Source of the DNA: Nothopassalora personata
Taxonomy: Eukaryota; Ascomycota; Dothideomycetes; Mycosphaerellales; Mycosphaerellaceae
DNA length: 64,000 bases
Direction of reading: 5' to 3'
NCBI GenBank assembly: GCA_033816765.1
Contig: CM066287.1
Span: 2,046,001 to 2,110,000, forward strand
In this document: positions 1-10,857 of the stretch, in pieces
Numbering within the stretch: position 1 is the first letter of the stretch
How the letters are laid out: the number at the start of each line of letters is the position of its first letter
The notes under the pieces: generated by a model
Database searches by the model: none
What the model was told of the DNA's origin: nothing
Seen by the model: only the letters and a program-made list of their open reading frames with translations
Made by a program: the position numbers and the translations under genes

Positions 1-1730
1 GGTGCTACATGTCACAGCAGAAGTACCCCAAAGCGTACGAAGCCTACCAGCAAGCCGTCTACCGTGATGGCCGAAACCCAACTTTCTGGTGCTCGATCGG
101 CGTGCTCTACTACCAGATCAACCAATACAGAGATGCCCTCGACGCTTACTCTCGTGCCATTCGTCTGAACCCCAACATTTCCGAGGTCTGGTACGACCTT
201 GGCACACTCTATGAGTCGTGCAACAACCAGACTAGTGACGCGCTCGACGCATATACCAGAGCTGCAGACCTGGATCCAACCAACGTACACATCAAAGCTC
301 GTCTAGCGCTGCTCAAGGGTCAGCCAACTAACGGACTGCCCAATCAGGGTGGTGCTCCGCTCCCACAGGACGTACACCCTCAAGCTTATCAACCTGGTGC
401 TCTTGGTGGTGGTCCTCCTGGCCCGCAATGGGGCGCACACTCACAGAATCCTCCACCACCAGGGCCCGCGCCTCCACCACTCGCTGCTGGCAACAACTGG
501 GGCGGCAACCGCCTGGCTGACTTGCAAAACCCTCAAATGCAACCGCAGCCCATGAACCCTTACGACCAACGAGATCGTGCGCCGCAGCAGCCACCGCCAT
601 CATCGCAACAGCAGGGTCCGCCAAACGCAAGACCACAGAGCCCACCACCGCCTCGCCACTACCACGAGAACGCCCGCCCAGCACCACCGGCGCACCGAGG
701 TCTAGGATCGCCTTCGCCCAAGGGGCAGCAATCTACACCGGCTCCATACCAACCAACACCGCAGCATCACGGTCAGCAGCAATTGCCGCCCCACTTGGCA
801 GGTCCAGCTCACGCACAAGAGCCTGGTCGCCCACCTTTCTCGTCGCAGACATTGAATGGTCCACCGCCTTCGAACGGCATCTCGACACCAGCAGCTCAGA
901 ACACCCTGCCGCCCTATGTTCGCCAGCCAGACAACCAGCCAGAGATAAGACCTCTAGTCGGTCAGCCTGCGCCATCGCCAAGTGCAGGAAACCAGTACCC
1001 TCGCCCACCGTATGAGCATCACCCCAACTCTTCGGCTCCTAGCATTGCGAGCGGTGCTCCACCACCAACTTCCGCACAAACAGCCGCCGATGCCGCTGCT
1101 AGGGAGCGCGAGGAACGCCCATCCAGCACTGCACCAAAGCGGCATCGTGAATGGGAGGATGATCCCAGCATGAGCGCGTCCAAGAAGCCCACCACTGAGG
1201 ATACAAAGTCCAGGCTCGATGAGATCAAGATGCATCGCCCTTCGTCGCCTGCGCGGATGGGTACCCCGCCAAATCGCAGTCCATCGGAGTTGAGACGTAT
1301 GGATGAGCCACGGCCTACCTCAGCTTATCATCCGTCTGAGGCTGCACACCACCCGCCCTCACTGCCCTCGATGCAGTCCATCACACAGCGGTCACCACGC
1401 ATGTCTGCACCTCCGCAGGAAGAACAGCAACGCCCACCGCCGCCTCCTCACTCTGCATCTCAGTCGCAAGTGCCAAAACAAGGTCCTCCCCCGCCGCCCC
1501 AGCAGCAGCCGCCACCAACCTCAACGCCCGCACCAGCGCCCACATCAGCGCCAACACATCTACCAGTCTACGAGCCTGCTGCTAGAAAGATGGATATGGA
1601 TGAGAACTACGATGACAGTGGCGATGAGGAGAAGCGCTCGGCTAAGCAAGAAAGCCGGAGAAGCAGTCCCAAGGCAGTCAATGGTGCGTCTGCTGCGCCG
1701 GCGTCGAGTACCGTCGAACAGCAGGCGTAG
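1..1730 (+). CDS. Cyc8/Ssn6 general transcriptional corepressor, 3' part (5' end outside window)
   Basis: The protein acts in the nucleus with Tup1 as a corepressor recruited by many DNA-binding factors. The first visible residues (about 105 codons) are the last TPR repeats of the Cyc8/Ssn6 array: aromatic and Ala/Gly positions follow the 34-residue TPR pattern, with a very conserved block around 'WCSIGVLYYQINQY'. Codons for Cys-Tyr precede the first ATG at position 9 in the same frame, so that Met is internal and the gene starts upstream of the window. After the TPRs comes a long Pro/Gln/Ser-rich tail with polyproline runs and a short acidic stretch near the end (MDMDENYDDSGDEE), as expected for fungal Cyc8 orthologues. 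The stop is TAG at 1728-1730. Identity is very likely from the conserved TPR block. Confidence 0.93.
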   Translation, partial: CYMSQQKYPKAYEAYQQAVYRDGRNPTFWCSIGVLYYQINQYRDALDAYSRAIRLNPNISEVWYDLGTLYESCNNQTSDALDAYTRAADLDPTNVHIKARLALLKGQPTNGLPNQGGAPLPQDVHPQAYQPGALGGGPPGPQWGAHSQNPPPPGPAPPPLAAGNNWGGNRLADLQNPQMQPQPMNPYDQRDRAPQQPPPSSQQQGPPNARPQSPPPPRHYHENARPAPPAHRGLGSPSPKGQQSTPAPYQPTPQHHGQQQLPPHLAGPAHAQEPGRPPFSSQTLNGPPPSNGISTPAAQNTLPPYVRQPDNQPEIRPLVGQPAPSPSAGNQYPRPPYEHHPNSSAPSIASGAPPPTSAQTAADAAAREREERPSSTAPKRHREWEDDPSMSASKKPTTEDTKSRLDEIKMHRPSSPARMGTPPNRSPSELRRMDEPRPTSAYHPSEAAHHPPSLPSMQSITQRSPRMSAPPQEEQQRPPPPPHSASQSQVPKQGPPPPPQQQPPPTSTPAPAPTSAPTHLPVYEPAARKMDMDENYDDSGDEEKRSAKQESRRSSPKAVNGASAAPASSTVEQQA

Positions 1731-2315
1731 ACACTGCTGGGCTGATGACATGACAAAGATCACAAACCGTGGCGGAATTGTTTCAGAGAACCGGCTTTTC
1801 GCTATACATGTTGAAGCGAATTCTGCAAATGATAGCAGCAAATATGTCCTCTGCGGCTATATGGTTGATGCCTCGTAGAGCTAGATTTCACGAGATCATA
1901 CTTACTATACCTACCATGTTCGGGCTTCTGTACCTTGCACCACGTCCATACAAGCAGTACTACATCAATATGGTACCGTGGGTTCTTTGATTCGTTTGTG
2001 ATTCTTCGGCAATTGAGCCAATGAAGCGGAACAGCGAGATGTCTTTCCAATAAGGTAGTCTCCTGCTTCTGATCGGTGCCTCAAGAGCTGACACCACAAC
2101 GCGAGAGCTTGACCGCAGCATGTCGTCTGGCGATTTGGAGCGTGACCGGCAAAGCGGTAGATCTGGCTTTCGAGGCGGTCCTGCAGGCCTGACGTAATTG
2201 GAATGGTGTTCCTCTCTTGTCGCTATATGGGATTGCATTCGACACACTGGCTGTTCTTTGAGACTGCGAACTCGTTCTAATTGAAGCCATATTCATCTTT
2301 TTCTCTCTATCCAGC
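1731..2315. other. Intergenic, 585 bp
   Basis: This stretch holds the 3' flank of the Cyc8 gene and the 5' flank of the SDR gene. No coding exon with conserved content is seen. A pyrimidine-rich stretch (about 2297-2310) lies just upstream of the SDR start codon. Confidence 0.5.
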
Positions 2316-3258
2316 ATGGCACCTGCAGGTCTAGCAATCCTCATCGGAGCCGGTCCAGCCACTGGAGCAGGTCAGAATGGGCAAGCCCAGCAATACAAGC
2401 AGCTGCTGATCACCATGTAGGTATCGCTCGTATCCTATCCCACCCAAGCCATGGCAATATGGCGGTGGCATTATTGGCCAGAAGACCTGGGCCATTGAAT
2501 GATCTGGTCAAGTCACTCCGATCACAGAGCCCTGATGCTGTCTTGGAAGCCTTTCCTACGGATACCAGCCCGGACAACTTGCGGAAGGCGTTTGCCGACA
2601 TCAAGGCCGCTAATGCTTTCCAAGGGCTCAAGCTGAAGGTGCGTCGAGTGGGAGTTGTTTGGTGAATGTTTGCTAAGGTCGGTTTAGGTCGCGATCTTCT
2701 CGATCAAGAACAGTTCCAAGAAGCCCTTTATGAACGAGACTTTCGACGAATTCATGGCACCTCTTGAGTCTTATGTTGATGGAGCGATGGTGTTTGCGCA
2801 GGAGTCCCTCAAGCGGTTCTTCGAAGATCATGGTGAGAAGACCTTGGCGGAGGGATCGGAGAAGAAAGGCACCTTGATATTCACTGGGACCCTGGTAAGC
2901 TCGTTCTTGCTGACCCCTCAGCTTAGGGTGCTTTGCGTTGTAACGCAGAGTTTGCGAGCTATGGAGCTTCTCGAGGAAGTGTAAGGCAGCTAGCACAAGC
3001 ATTGGCCAGAGAGATGAGTGCCAAAGGCGTTCACGTTGCGGTGAGTTCATCCAATGCTTCGGTGAGCTTTTGAATGGCTGATCTGCATAGCACACTATCG
3101 CCAATGGACGTATCACAGATGCAGACAATGAGGACACGAAGAGCGGCAAGCACATGTCGGCTGAAGCTGTAGGCAAGACTTACTTGTGGCTATCCCAACA
3201 GGAGCCAACGATCTGGACTCATGAGCTTGATCTCCGACCAGCACAAGAGAAGTTCTAG
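2316..3258 (+). CDS. Short-chain dehydrogenase/reductase family protein, atypical active site
   Basis: Spliced model: 2316-2370, 2421-2638, 2688-2894, 2927-3040, 3091-3258, giving 253 aa with all junctions in frame. The N-terminus has a Rossmann nucleotide-binding glycine motif (IGAGPATGAGIA, residues about 10-21). The middle carries 'TGTLGALR', and the putative catalytic Tyr is Tyr172 in 'ASYGASRG'. The usual YxxxK Lys is replaced by Arg176. The C-terminal part (VHVAHTIANG, then WTHELDLRP) matches a group of small fungal SDR-like proteins of unknown substrate. Introns are 50, 49, 32 and 50 bp; the 32-bp third intron (2895-2926) is unusually short but restores the frame across a conserved stretch. 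Likely a cytosolic NAD(P)-binding oxidoreductase; the substrate is unknown. Confidence 0.82.
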
Positions 3259-5005
3259 TATGCTGTCAGCATATTCTTCGAGCCGAGAGCAACCGTTCCG
3301 CAGCTGCACCGAGACATTTTGTCACCAGTATTGCAACTTTGGCAGCTTCCCTGCGGTTGCCCAATATGGAAAGACCGTTCGACATTTCTTCTCGTCAAGT
3401 CCAGAAAGCAGATATGCTACAGTCCAACTCGAATGATGGTTTGGCTATTGGCTGAAGACACATGATCATGACAAGAGCAACTTACCTCCTCTATGCAAAT
3501 GGCACGACTGCCTCGCACCAAGTTCTCTGTGATCGAGCGTCACGCACTGTTGCTTGTGACGCCGCGAGTCGGTAATGAAAGGACTGAAGAGGAGAAGCGA
3601 GTGGAGCCAAACCATCGTCACTTCCAAGTACTTCATGTGAACTATTGTCTGCTCCCCAGCGGGTAGCATAGGTGTACTACCTCAGAGCACAGTAAGTACA
3701 CTATACCTCAAGCGGTAGATGTGCCATCGCAACGTCAATTCAGCGCCGCATGACAAGGGTTTGAGATAGAAAAGGCAAAGAATGTGAGTGAAGTTGGCAA
3801 CTTGGCCCTGTCATGCTTATCCGCGGACAGAATCCGCAAAGTCTTCAATCATCGTGCTCCTACCGATGAATGTGCCACGCCCTTTGACCGCATCCTATCC
3901 CGGGATGCATGCTAGAGTCACCATGGCAGTCGTCGATCACAAAGTCACTATCCTCAACTAGTCTTTGGTCAGCATCAAGTTAATCCATCGGGATCTGCTG
4001 GGGGGACCTTCGGCCAACTGGTCTAACACAGGGCGAACCTTGACACAAGCTCGCACGCTCAACCCAGAGTCACCCTTGATAGGTGCCTCTAGACTTCGCA
4101 CCAACGTGGCCCCAATGGTACGGGGTACGTAGGAAAGCATGCTGCTGCTGTGATTCGTGTGAAGAAGAAGGCTGAATCTCAGTGGCTAATGATCGAGTAC
4201 CACCACCCTTGTCTTTCAATATTCAGGCCGCGTCGAGCAGCTGGAGTGGTTGTCTGCAGGCACGGCGCACTGCCCGGAAATGCAACAGCGAGCGGTCGAC
4301 TCGGAGCTGTGTGGCGTCCGGCTCTCAGAAGTGGCGACAACAGTGCGCATCAACCTTAATTTATGCCAAAGGCGGGGGTCGCCTTTCGAGTGGCGTTAGA
4401 ACTAATGATATTGACGATGCTCGATTATGAGCATTGCTTGTGATACTGTGCTGGGGATCTGGATTCGTTCCCCCAAGACAACGTTCTGCTGGCACGTTGA
4501 TGAAGCGTCTCGTGCGGTGGGTCGAGCCACAGTATCTCAGACGATCGCGTGCGTTTGCGTGATTGACGTCCGATAATCTCTGGTTAGACAGCACAGTAGC
4601 GCCAATTTGCAGCCATCCTAGCGTCTTCTCGAATGCCGAGGCTGATAACACTGTCAACAGCATGTCGTTCATTGGTGGCCTTCGTAGGCGTGAATAGTAC
4701 CGGGCATGACCTCCATCAGGAACCAACAAGTAAGTGCTGGAGCAGCCGTGGGGTGGGTACTAGGTGCTATGGCTATGGCTATGGCTATGGTTTCGGCGGG
4801 AGGATGAGTTGAGATCGCAGTTCGCCTCTCCTTCTCCAATATTACTTAGAGGTGTATCTACGTATGGGCTGTCTCGTATCCCGATGCCCGTAAGATCATC
4901 AAGCAGTCCAGACGCCGCGCAGTCACCAGAGCTACTTCCTCCTCGAGAGCAGAGCATCGCTCTGGTACATCTTTCTCAGCCAGCCGCCCTGCATACCCGC
5001 CCGTC
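3259..5005. other. Intergenic, about 1.75 kb
   Basis: No convincing gene on either strand; the open frames are short and of shadow-like composition. It includes the upstream region of the Zn(2)Cys6 factor and a small GCTATG hexamer repeat (listed separately). Confidence 0.5.
4766..4790. repeat. GCTATG hexamer microsatellite, 4 copies
   Basis: Four perfect tandem copies of GCTATG, about 215-240 bp upstream of the transcription factor start. This is directly visible in the sequence. No function is implied. Confidence 0.9.
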
Positions 5006-7504
5006 ATGGCATCCGTGACCGCCAGTCGCAACCAGCAGCCGGCTAGAAAGAGAAGACGCAAGACTGCAGCAGGAGCTGCGGACGACTGCTTCAGTTGCTC
5101 CAGGCGAGGGATCCGATGTGATCGCACGCGACCTTACTGTAGGCCTTGCATTGAGGAGGGACAGATATGCTCGGGCTATCCGACGCAGTTGACGTGGAAT
5201 GTGGGTGTCGCAAGTCGGGGCAAATTCCGTGGACTGTCATGTCCTGTCGCAAACGGGCAAGACAATGTGGTCCCAGAAGAACCACGTCGTAGGAAGAGTC
5301 CACCTAGTGTCAAGGTCAAGGCGGAAGCTGCCATCGATCCTCCAGTGCGAGAGGCGTCGAAAGCGCTTCGACCGCAAGAGCAACAACACTTTTCGGCGCC
5401 GACATCAGCACCCGTAGCACTCTGCCGGCAGCAGGATGTGCCCGATCTTCCTCCTGCACCGCATGGATGGCATGATGGCCACTCCCCTCCTCGCCCAGGC
5501 CGCGACAATCGGCCTTCGTTCCTGAGGCATCACTCTCTGCAACACATACATACAGCGTTTGGGCCACAGTACGATGCTCGAGGCGCTCCTAGTTCCGGAA
5601 GTCCAACAGGCTCTTTCGCAGATGCAGACTTTCCATCTCCTTTGGAATGTCCACAGACCCCAGGGTCGATCACCTATTCAGAACCACATTCGCAATCGGC
5701 GCCAATATCTTGCACAAGCCAGCCTTTCGGCAGCTCGATCGATTCATATGTAGATGGGTTGAGCTCCAGGATCGACTCGTTGCAAAGTCGACGCTCGTAT
5801 GGGAACAGCATCATTCTACAGACAGTCGGGAGCGATATCGTGCAATTTGGCTCAGGCCTACTCACGCATGATGAGATCTTGTTCAGTCCAGGTTATGACA
5901 TGAACCTGAACTACAATCCCTTCCATCACCTCGAGGGCATTGCAGAGGACGATCCCGAACATGATCAGAAGAGTATATCCCTGTTGGATCCGCGGTTCCA
6001 CAGCCCGTTCTACAGCTTTACGTCAAGGATGCAATCGCTCATGGAGTACTATGATCGCCATGTCTGTCCTTTCCTCGTAGCTTTTGACGACTCGGAGAAC
6101 CCTTACAGAAAACATGTTCTCCAGCTTGCGATGCACAATGAAGGGTTGCAGAACGCGGTCGCTGCTCTTGCGACCAACAATTTGCGCATGCGGAAGCAAC
6201 CGCCACCCCGACGAATTGGCTTTGTAGAGGAGATCTCTGATGTTCTCGATGGGTCCTCGAAACCGACTGCCACAAACGAGCCTACTGCGGAGGAAACTTG
6301 CTACAAGCAAATGTCAATCGACCAGCTCAACATGCAGCTGACTGACAGCCGAGCTGCTCAGGATGACTCTGTACTGGCGACTCTCCTCATTCTTTGCCTC
6401 TTTCACGTGTGCGACTCTGGCTTCAGCAAGTTCAAGACACAACTCGCTGGTGTGCAGAAGCTACTATCTCTCCGCCGACCAAGTGGTCAGTCGGACTTCA
6501 TTCGTTGTGTCCAGATGTTCTTCATCTGGTTCGATGTCACGACAAGTGCCGTCAACGATCGAGAGATGCAGGTTACGGGCGAGTCGCTGGATATGCTGGA
6601 CTACTCTGCTGGTCTTGGCGCGTTGGAGCAGTTCTCAGGCTGCGATGGTAGACTCTTCAAGCTGATTGCGCGGCTGGGCCGACTCAACCTGCTTGCTCAA
6701 GGTCGACCTGTCAAAATGCAAGAGAGAGGCGTGGACCGCATGCCACGACCGCCAGTATCGCTGAAAAGGAAGAGGCAGGCTCCTCGATCCCTATGCCCAG
6801 CTGACTACGAGCTTGTCGATGGTAATGGTTGGGGCACGCCGATACTCTCCTCTGACGACGATAACGAGAGCACGCCTGACGACGACACGAACAGAACAAC
6901 ATAAACCGACGACAGACACGAATTCTGGAGCGAGTGGAGCGATATCCGCTCCAGACTTCAAATGTGGCAGATGGACACAGCTTCCGACCCCACACCCCCT
7001 CCCACCTCCGCCCCAGGTCCGGAACTCGATCTAGGCCAAAGAGACATGCTTCATATCAACGAAAGCTTCCGCTACTCAGCACTCCTGTACACAGAGCGCC
7101 TCGGGCATCCAGTCCTGCCCAGCTCCCACCCCAACTTCCAGAAATACGTCTCCAAAGCCCTATACCACATTACATCCCTCGAGATCACCAGCTGCGTCAA
7201 CAAGTTCCTTTTATGGCCTCTCTTTATAACCGGAAACGAGTGTGTCAACGAAGCGCACCGCGACATCATCAGAGCTCGCTGTATCGAATTGCAGCAAGAA
7301 AGTGGCTTTTACAATAATCTATCAGGTCTGGAGGTCCTCGAAAAGGTCTGGCGCGAGGTAGGAAATAACGTCCAAGGCATGGAAGCCGCTGAAATCAAGG
7401 CTCGCAGGCGAGACTTTGAGGCCGGAAGAACTGGACGGTACGGACAGGCTTTTAGGTGGCGGAAAGCTATGGACCGGGTCGATGGGGAGTATATACTGAT
7501 TTGA
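5006..7504 (+). CDS. Zn(2)Cys6 fungal transcription factor interrupted by an in-frame TAA codon
   Basis: The N-terminus has a basic run (ARKRRRK) followed by a binuclear zinc cluster with Cys28, 31, 38, 45, 48 and 55. A conserved 'QLTWNVGVASRGK' block follows, then a disordered linker and the helical fungal transcription factor domain (from about residue 330; motifs such as 'LAMHNEGLQNAVAALATNN'). The frame is open from 5006 to a TAA at 6902-6904 (632 aa). The same frame then continues to 7504 with clearly coding sequence: 'EFWSEWSDIRSRLQMWQMD' and about 180 more residues typical of the family C-terminus. No GT lies between 6840 and 6902, so a short intron over the stop is not available. A 159-bp intron 6822-6980 would be in frame but would remove the conserved 'NGWG' and 'WSEW' blocks. 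The gene may be a recent nonsense allele, or the C-terminus may be lost. Its targets are unknown. Confidence 0.85.
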
Positions 7505-8157
7505 ACGAATCTTGTACAGCTGTGAATACGATACGGGCCGTGTGCCTCTTTTCAATGAAAGTGTTCTTTGCACTGAAGATTATTGACGAGAACGGTGGTC
7601 GCCTGTACAAAAACTTGACCATGTATCGATCGCTACGGTGGCAACTTTGCAGCGCAGCTATTGATTGCGAAGTCGAAGCGTGAATTGTCTGTAGCGCCCG
7701 TTGCCTTCGATGACGACGAAGAGACCGTAGGTGCTAGGGCTACTTTACAAAGATCAAAATTGCTATTGTTGTCTGCTTCGCGGCGGACGTTTGTTTGTCA
7801 ACGGGCGTCCAACGTCGTTTTGGCCGCGTGAACTTTCATCCAGATTTCCGACCTCCAGCAGCACGCCATCGTCTCGAACACTTCTTACCACGATCACATG
7901 CCACAGCCTTTCAACCAAATTGAACTGGAAACGCATTCCTCTACTATTTGACTTTCCACTGCTAGGCAGAGCTGCGTCCTTTCTGTCACAGCTTCGCCAC
8001 TCACAGCACTAGTCGAACGTAGACTACCTGCTTCCCCCTTGGATGAGCACTATCCAACCCTTCTGGTACACTTCAGCGCAAGACCTTTTCAAAGGAATCC
8101 GATTATCCTTTAACATACGCCAAAGTCACACCCTCCCGAGCAAAAGTCGCACCCACA
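7505..8157. other. Intergenic, about 650 bp
   Basis: This stretch separates two same-strand genes. No conserved coding content is seen. The last 50 bp before the next start codon are C/A-rich, as in many fungal leaders. Confidence 0.5.
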
Positions 8158-9933
8158 ATGGCGACCACAGGCCAAAAAACCTCAACCGGCTTCAAACTCC
8201 ACTACGACAACACCACCATAGAAACCACCCCCTACTTCAACCTAGGCCCCTACACCCGCCGTATCACCACCAAAAACTCGTCCTCCCAACTCTGGTTCAA
8301 TCGCGGTCTAGTCTGGTCCTACGCCTTCAACCACGAAGAAGCCATAAAATGTTTCCAGCGCGCCCTCTCCGACGACCCGGAATGCGTCATGGCGCTCTGG
8401 GGAATCGCCTACGCCCTGGGGCCCAACTACAACAAACCCTGGGAAGCCTTCGATGAGGATGAGGAGAAAGGGAATTTGGAGTGGGCACGGGCGAGTCTGG
8501 ATGCGGCGAAATTGAGTGGCAATGGAGGGGAGGGGGAGCAAGATGCGACGCCTGTGGAGAGGGCGTTGATCCGTGCTGTGAGGATGCGGTATCAGGAGGG
8601 AGAGGAGGTTGGGAGGTGGAATGAGGATTATGCGGGTGCTATGGAGTTGGTTTATGGAGAGTTTGGGTATGATTTGGATGTGGCGGCGTTGTATGCGGAT
8701 TCTCTCATGAACTTGACGCCGTGGGCGTTGTGGGATCTTCGGAGTGGTGAGCCAGCGGAAGGAGCGAGGACGCTGGAGGCGATGAAGGTATTAGATGACG
8801 CGATTGCTATGCCGGGTGGGTGTGAGCATCCGGGGTTGTTGCATTTGTATACGCATCTTATGGAGATGAGTCCACGGCCTGAAGATGCGTTGCCTGTGGC
8901 GGATCGATTGAGGGGGTTGGTGCCTGATGCTGGACATCTGCATCATATGCCGACGCATTTGGATGTGCTGTGTGGTGACTGGAGGCGGGCGATCGTATCG
9001 AACACGGAGGCGATTGAGGCCGACGAGCGATGGGTCGCGAAAGCAGGTGCGCTGAACTTCTACTCCCTGTATCGATCGCATAACTACCACTTCAAGATCT
9101 ATGCGGCTATGTTTGCAGGGCAGAGTAGAATCGCGCTTGAGACGGTAAAGATGCTGGAGGCATCGTTACCAGACGAGCTTCTCCGGATTGAGTCGCCACC
9201 CATGGCTGACTGGCTCGAGAGCTTTCTGTCCATGAGAGTGCATGTCTTGATTCGGTTCGGCCGATGGGACGATCTGCTTGCCTTGAAAGTACCAGAGGAC
9301 CAGAAGCTTTACACCGTCACGACAGCCATGATATGCTATGGAAAAGGGGTTGCACATGCTGCTACTGGGAATGTGGACAAGGCGAAGGCAGAAGCGAGGA
9401 ACTTTGCACACGCGAAAGACGCTGTGCCAGCAAGCCGAACACTATTCAACAATACAGCAAACGACATCCTGGCAGTCGCAGCAGCAATGCTGGATGGTGA
9501 GCTCAGCTATCGCCAAGGTGAGACCGACCGCGGGTTTCAGTCCCTGCGGAAAGCAGTCGAGCTCAGTGATAATCTTCCATACGATGAACCCTGGGGATGG
9601 ATGCAGCCGCCGCGACACGCGCTAGGAGCACTTCTGCTGGAGCAAGGGAAGACCGATGAAGCTGCCGCGGTGTACAAAGCTGACTTGGGACTTGATGAAA
9701 CGCTACCGCGAGCATTGAGGCATCCGAACAATGTGTGGGCCTTGCATGGGTATCATGAGTGTCTTGTCAGGAAAGGAGGGAAGGATGATGCCGCGGATGT
9801 CAAGAAGCAGCTCCAGATCCTGGAGACAGAAGCGGACATTCACGTGCAGTCTTCATGCTTCTGTCGAAATGCGGTAGTAGGGTGCGGCGCCCGGTCACTG
9901 CTCGAAGAGCACGAGAAAACGAAGTTTATTTGA
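8158..9933 (+). CDS. TPR-domain protein, single exon
   Basis: A 591-aa protein with tetratricopeptide-like helical repeats. The first is near residues 38-80 ('LWFNRGLVWSYAFNHEEAIKCFQRAL'), and more follow along the protein, with a late block around 'EPWGWMQPPRHALGALLLEQGKTDEAAAVYKADL'. The central region has 'CEHPGLLHLYTHLMEMS' and 'HLHHMPTHLDVLCGDW', His-rich motifs conserved in a family shared by fungi and bacteria. No signal peptide or membrane segment is seen. The start at 8158 follows an A/C-rich leader. The C-terminal 'SSCFCR' is typical of the family; the about 20 residues after it look unconserved. Biochemical role unknown; TPRs suggest protein-protein binding. Confidence 0.85.
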   Translation: MATTGQKTSTGFKLHYDNTTIETTPYFNLGPYTRRITTKNSSSQLWFNRGLVWSYAFNHEEAIKCFQRALSDDPECVMALWGIAYALGPNYNKPWEAFDEDEEKGNLEWARASLDAAKLSGNGGEGEQDATPVERALIRAVRMRYQEGEEVGRWNEDYAGAMELVYGEFGYDLDVAALYADSLMNLTPWALWDLRSGEPAEGARTLEAMKVLDDAIAMPGGCEHPGLLHLYTHLMEMSPRPEDALPVADRLRGLVPDAGHLHHMPTHLDVLCGDWRRAIVSNTEAIEADERWVAKAGALNFYSLYRSHNYHFKIYAAMFAGQSRIALETVKMLEASLPDELLRIESPPMADWLESFLSMRVHVLIRFGRWDDLLALKVPEDQKLYTVTTAMICYGKGVAHAATGNVDKAKAEARNFAHAKDAVPASRTLFNNTANDILAVAAAMLDGELSYRQGETDRGFQSLRKAVELSDNLPYDEPWGWMQPPRHALGALLLEQGKTDEAAAVYKADLGLDETLPRALRHPNNVWALHGYHECLVRKGGKDDAADVKKQLQILETEADIHVQSSCFCRNAVVGCGARSLLEEHEKTKFI

Positions 9934-10857
9934 TGGAGCCTCGCGCTTGCCTCAGCATGGCCGTGAACTTTGTTCGTTCACCCAACAATATCACTCTCCA
10001 GTCTTGACCACTACCGCAATCCCCAATGGCCTCAATCAATGGTCTCTATAATAGTATCCTGAGCTCAACACATGACCAAGGTCAAGAACAAGCTCAACCT
10101 TAACCGCAAAGTACGTAACATCCACCCCATCACTACCTGCATCACCAAGACACCCTGCAGCCCTCCCGCCTCGTCATCCTCCCACCTGAGCTCTGGATCG
10201 GAATCGGCAAATTAGCAGTCGACGACCACATCGCGTACCGACGGGAGATTGAATCCCTGGCTCCGTTTCGGACGATGGCTTCGACTGCCTGCGCCTCTAC
10301 TCTATGAAAACAGCTTCTCCCGCCATCACGCAGACATGCAAGATCCTTCCGCGACGAATACGGAGAAATCTTGGAAGGTAAAAATCAGCCTCGTGGCGAT
10401 CGAAGAAGGTACCCTCCGTGAGTCTGGGGAGCGAGACTACGAGATCAGATTGCTCCAAGGCGGCGGACGGCGGACGCCGGCAGGAAGTGTTCAAACACGC
10501 ATAGAGAGTGGGTGGTCATTTCTCGTTCTTGTAGTTTACATGTACAAGCCGCCTTCGAGCATCATCTAGTCCCTTGCTTCCCTCTTCGAGCAACCCGTAA
10601 CGCCATCCATGACCGTCCCCATTCAGCCACTTTTCATTTCGGTATCATAGCAGAAGTAAGCCCAGACACAGTCCACATTGCTCCTACCCCGGCATGCGAT
10701 GGCTTTGCGCCCATGCTGGGGCTTTGATATCAGCTCGTTCGTCACGCACGACCCTCACGCAATTTCTTCAATACGTTGTCCCTGCCGTGTGTTAGCACTC
10801 GTTTCCGTCTATTAGCCACCGGAGTCTGTTTCACCTCTGGCCGCGTGATCGGCTCAC
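9934..10857. other. Intergenic, about 920 bp, with a possible decayed F-box-like relic
   Basis: This is the region between the convergent TPR and Yap1 genes. Apart from the weak relic listed at 10072-10420 I see no gene. The region holds the 3' flanks of both neighbours. Confidence 0.45.
10072..10420 (+). pseudogene. Possible remnant of a small F-box-like fungal gene
   Basis: An ATG at 10072 opens a short basic peptide. A GTACGT...TGCAG intron-like segment (about 10111-10160) follows, and then a frame reading 'LVILPPELWIGIGKLAVDD'. This resembles the start of small fungal F-box-like proteins (LPPELW...IG). Soon after its stop, another frame reads 'SPAITQTCKI' and a third 'FRDEYGEILEG'. Together these resemble the usual continuation 'QPAITRTCRxLR'. 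The pieces lie in different frames, so if the resemblance is real the gene is broken. This is a weak inference from short motifs. Confidence 0.25.
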
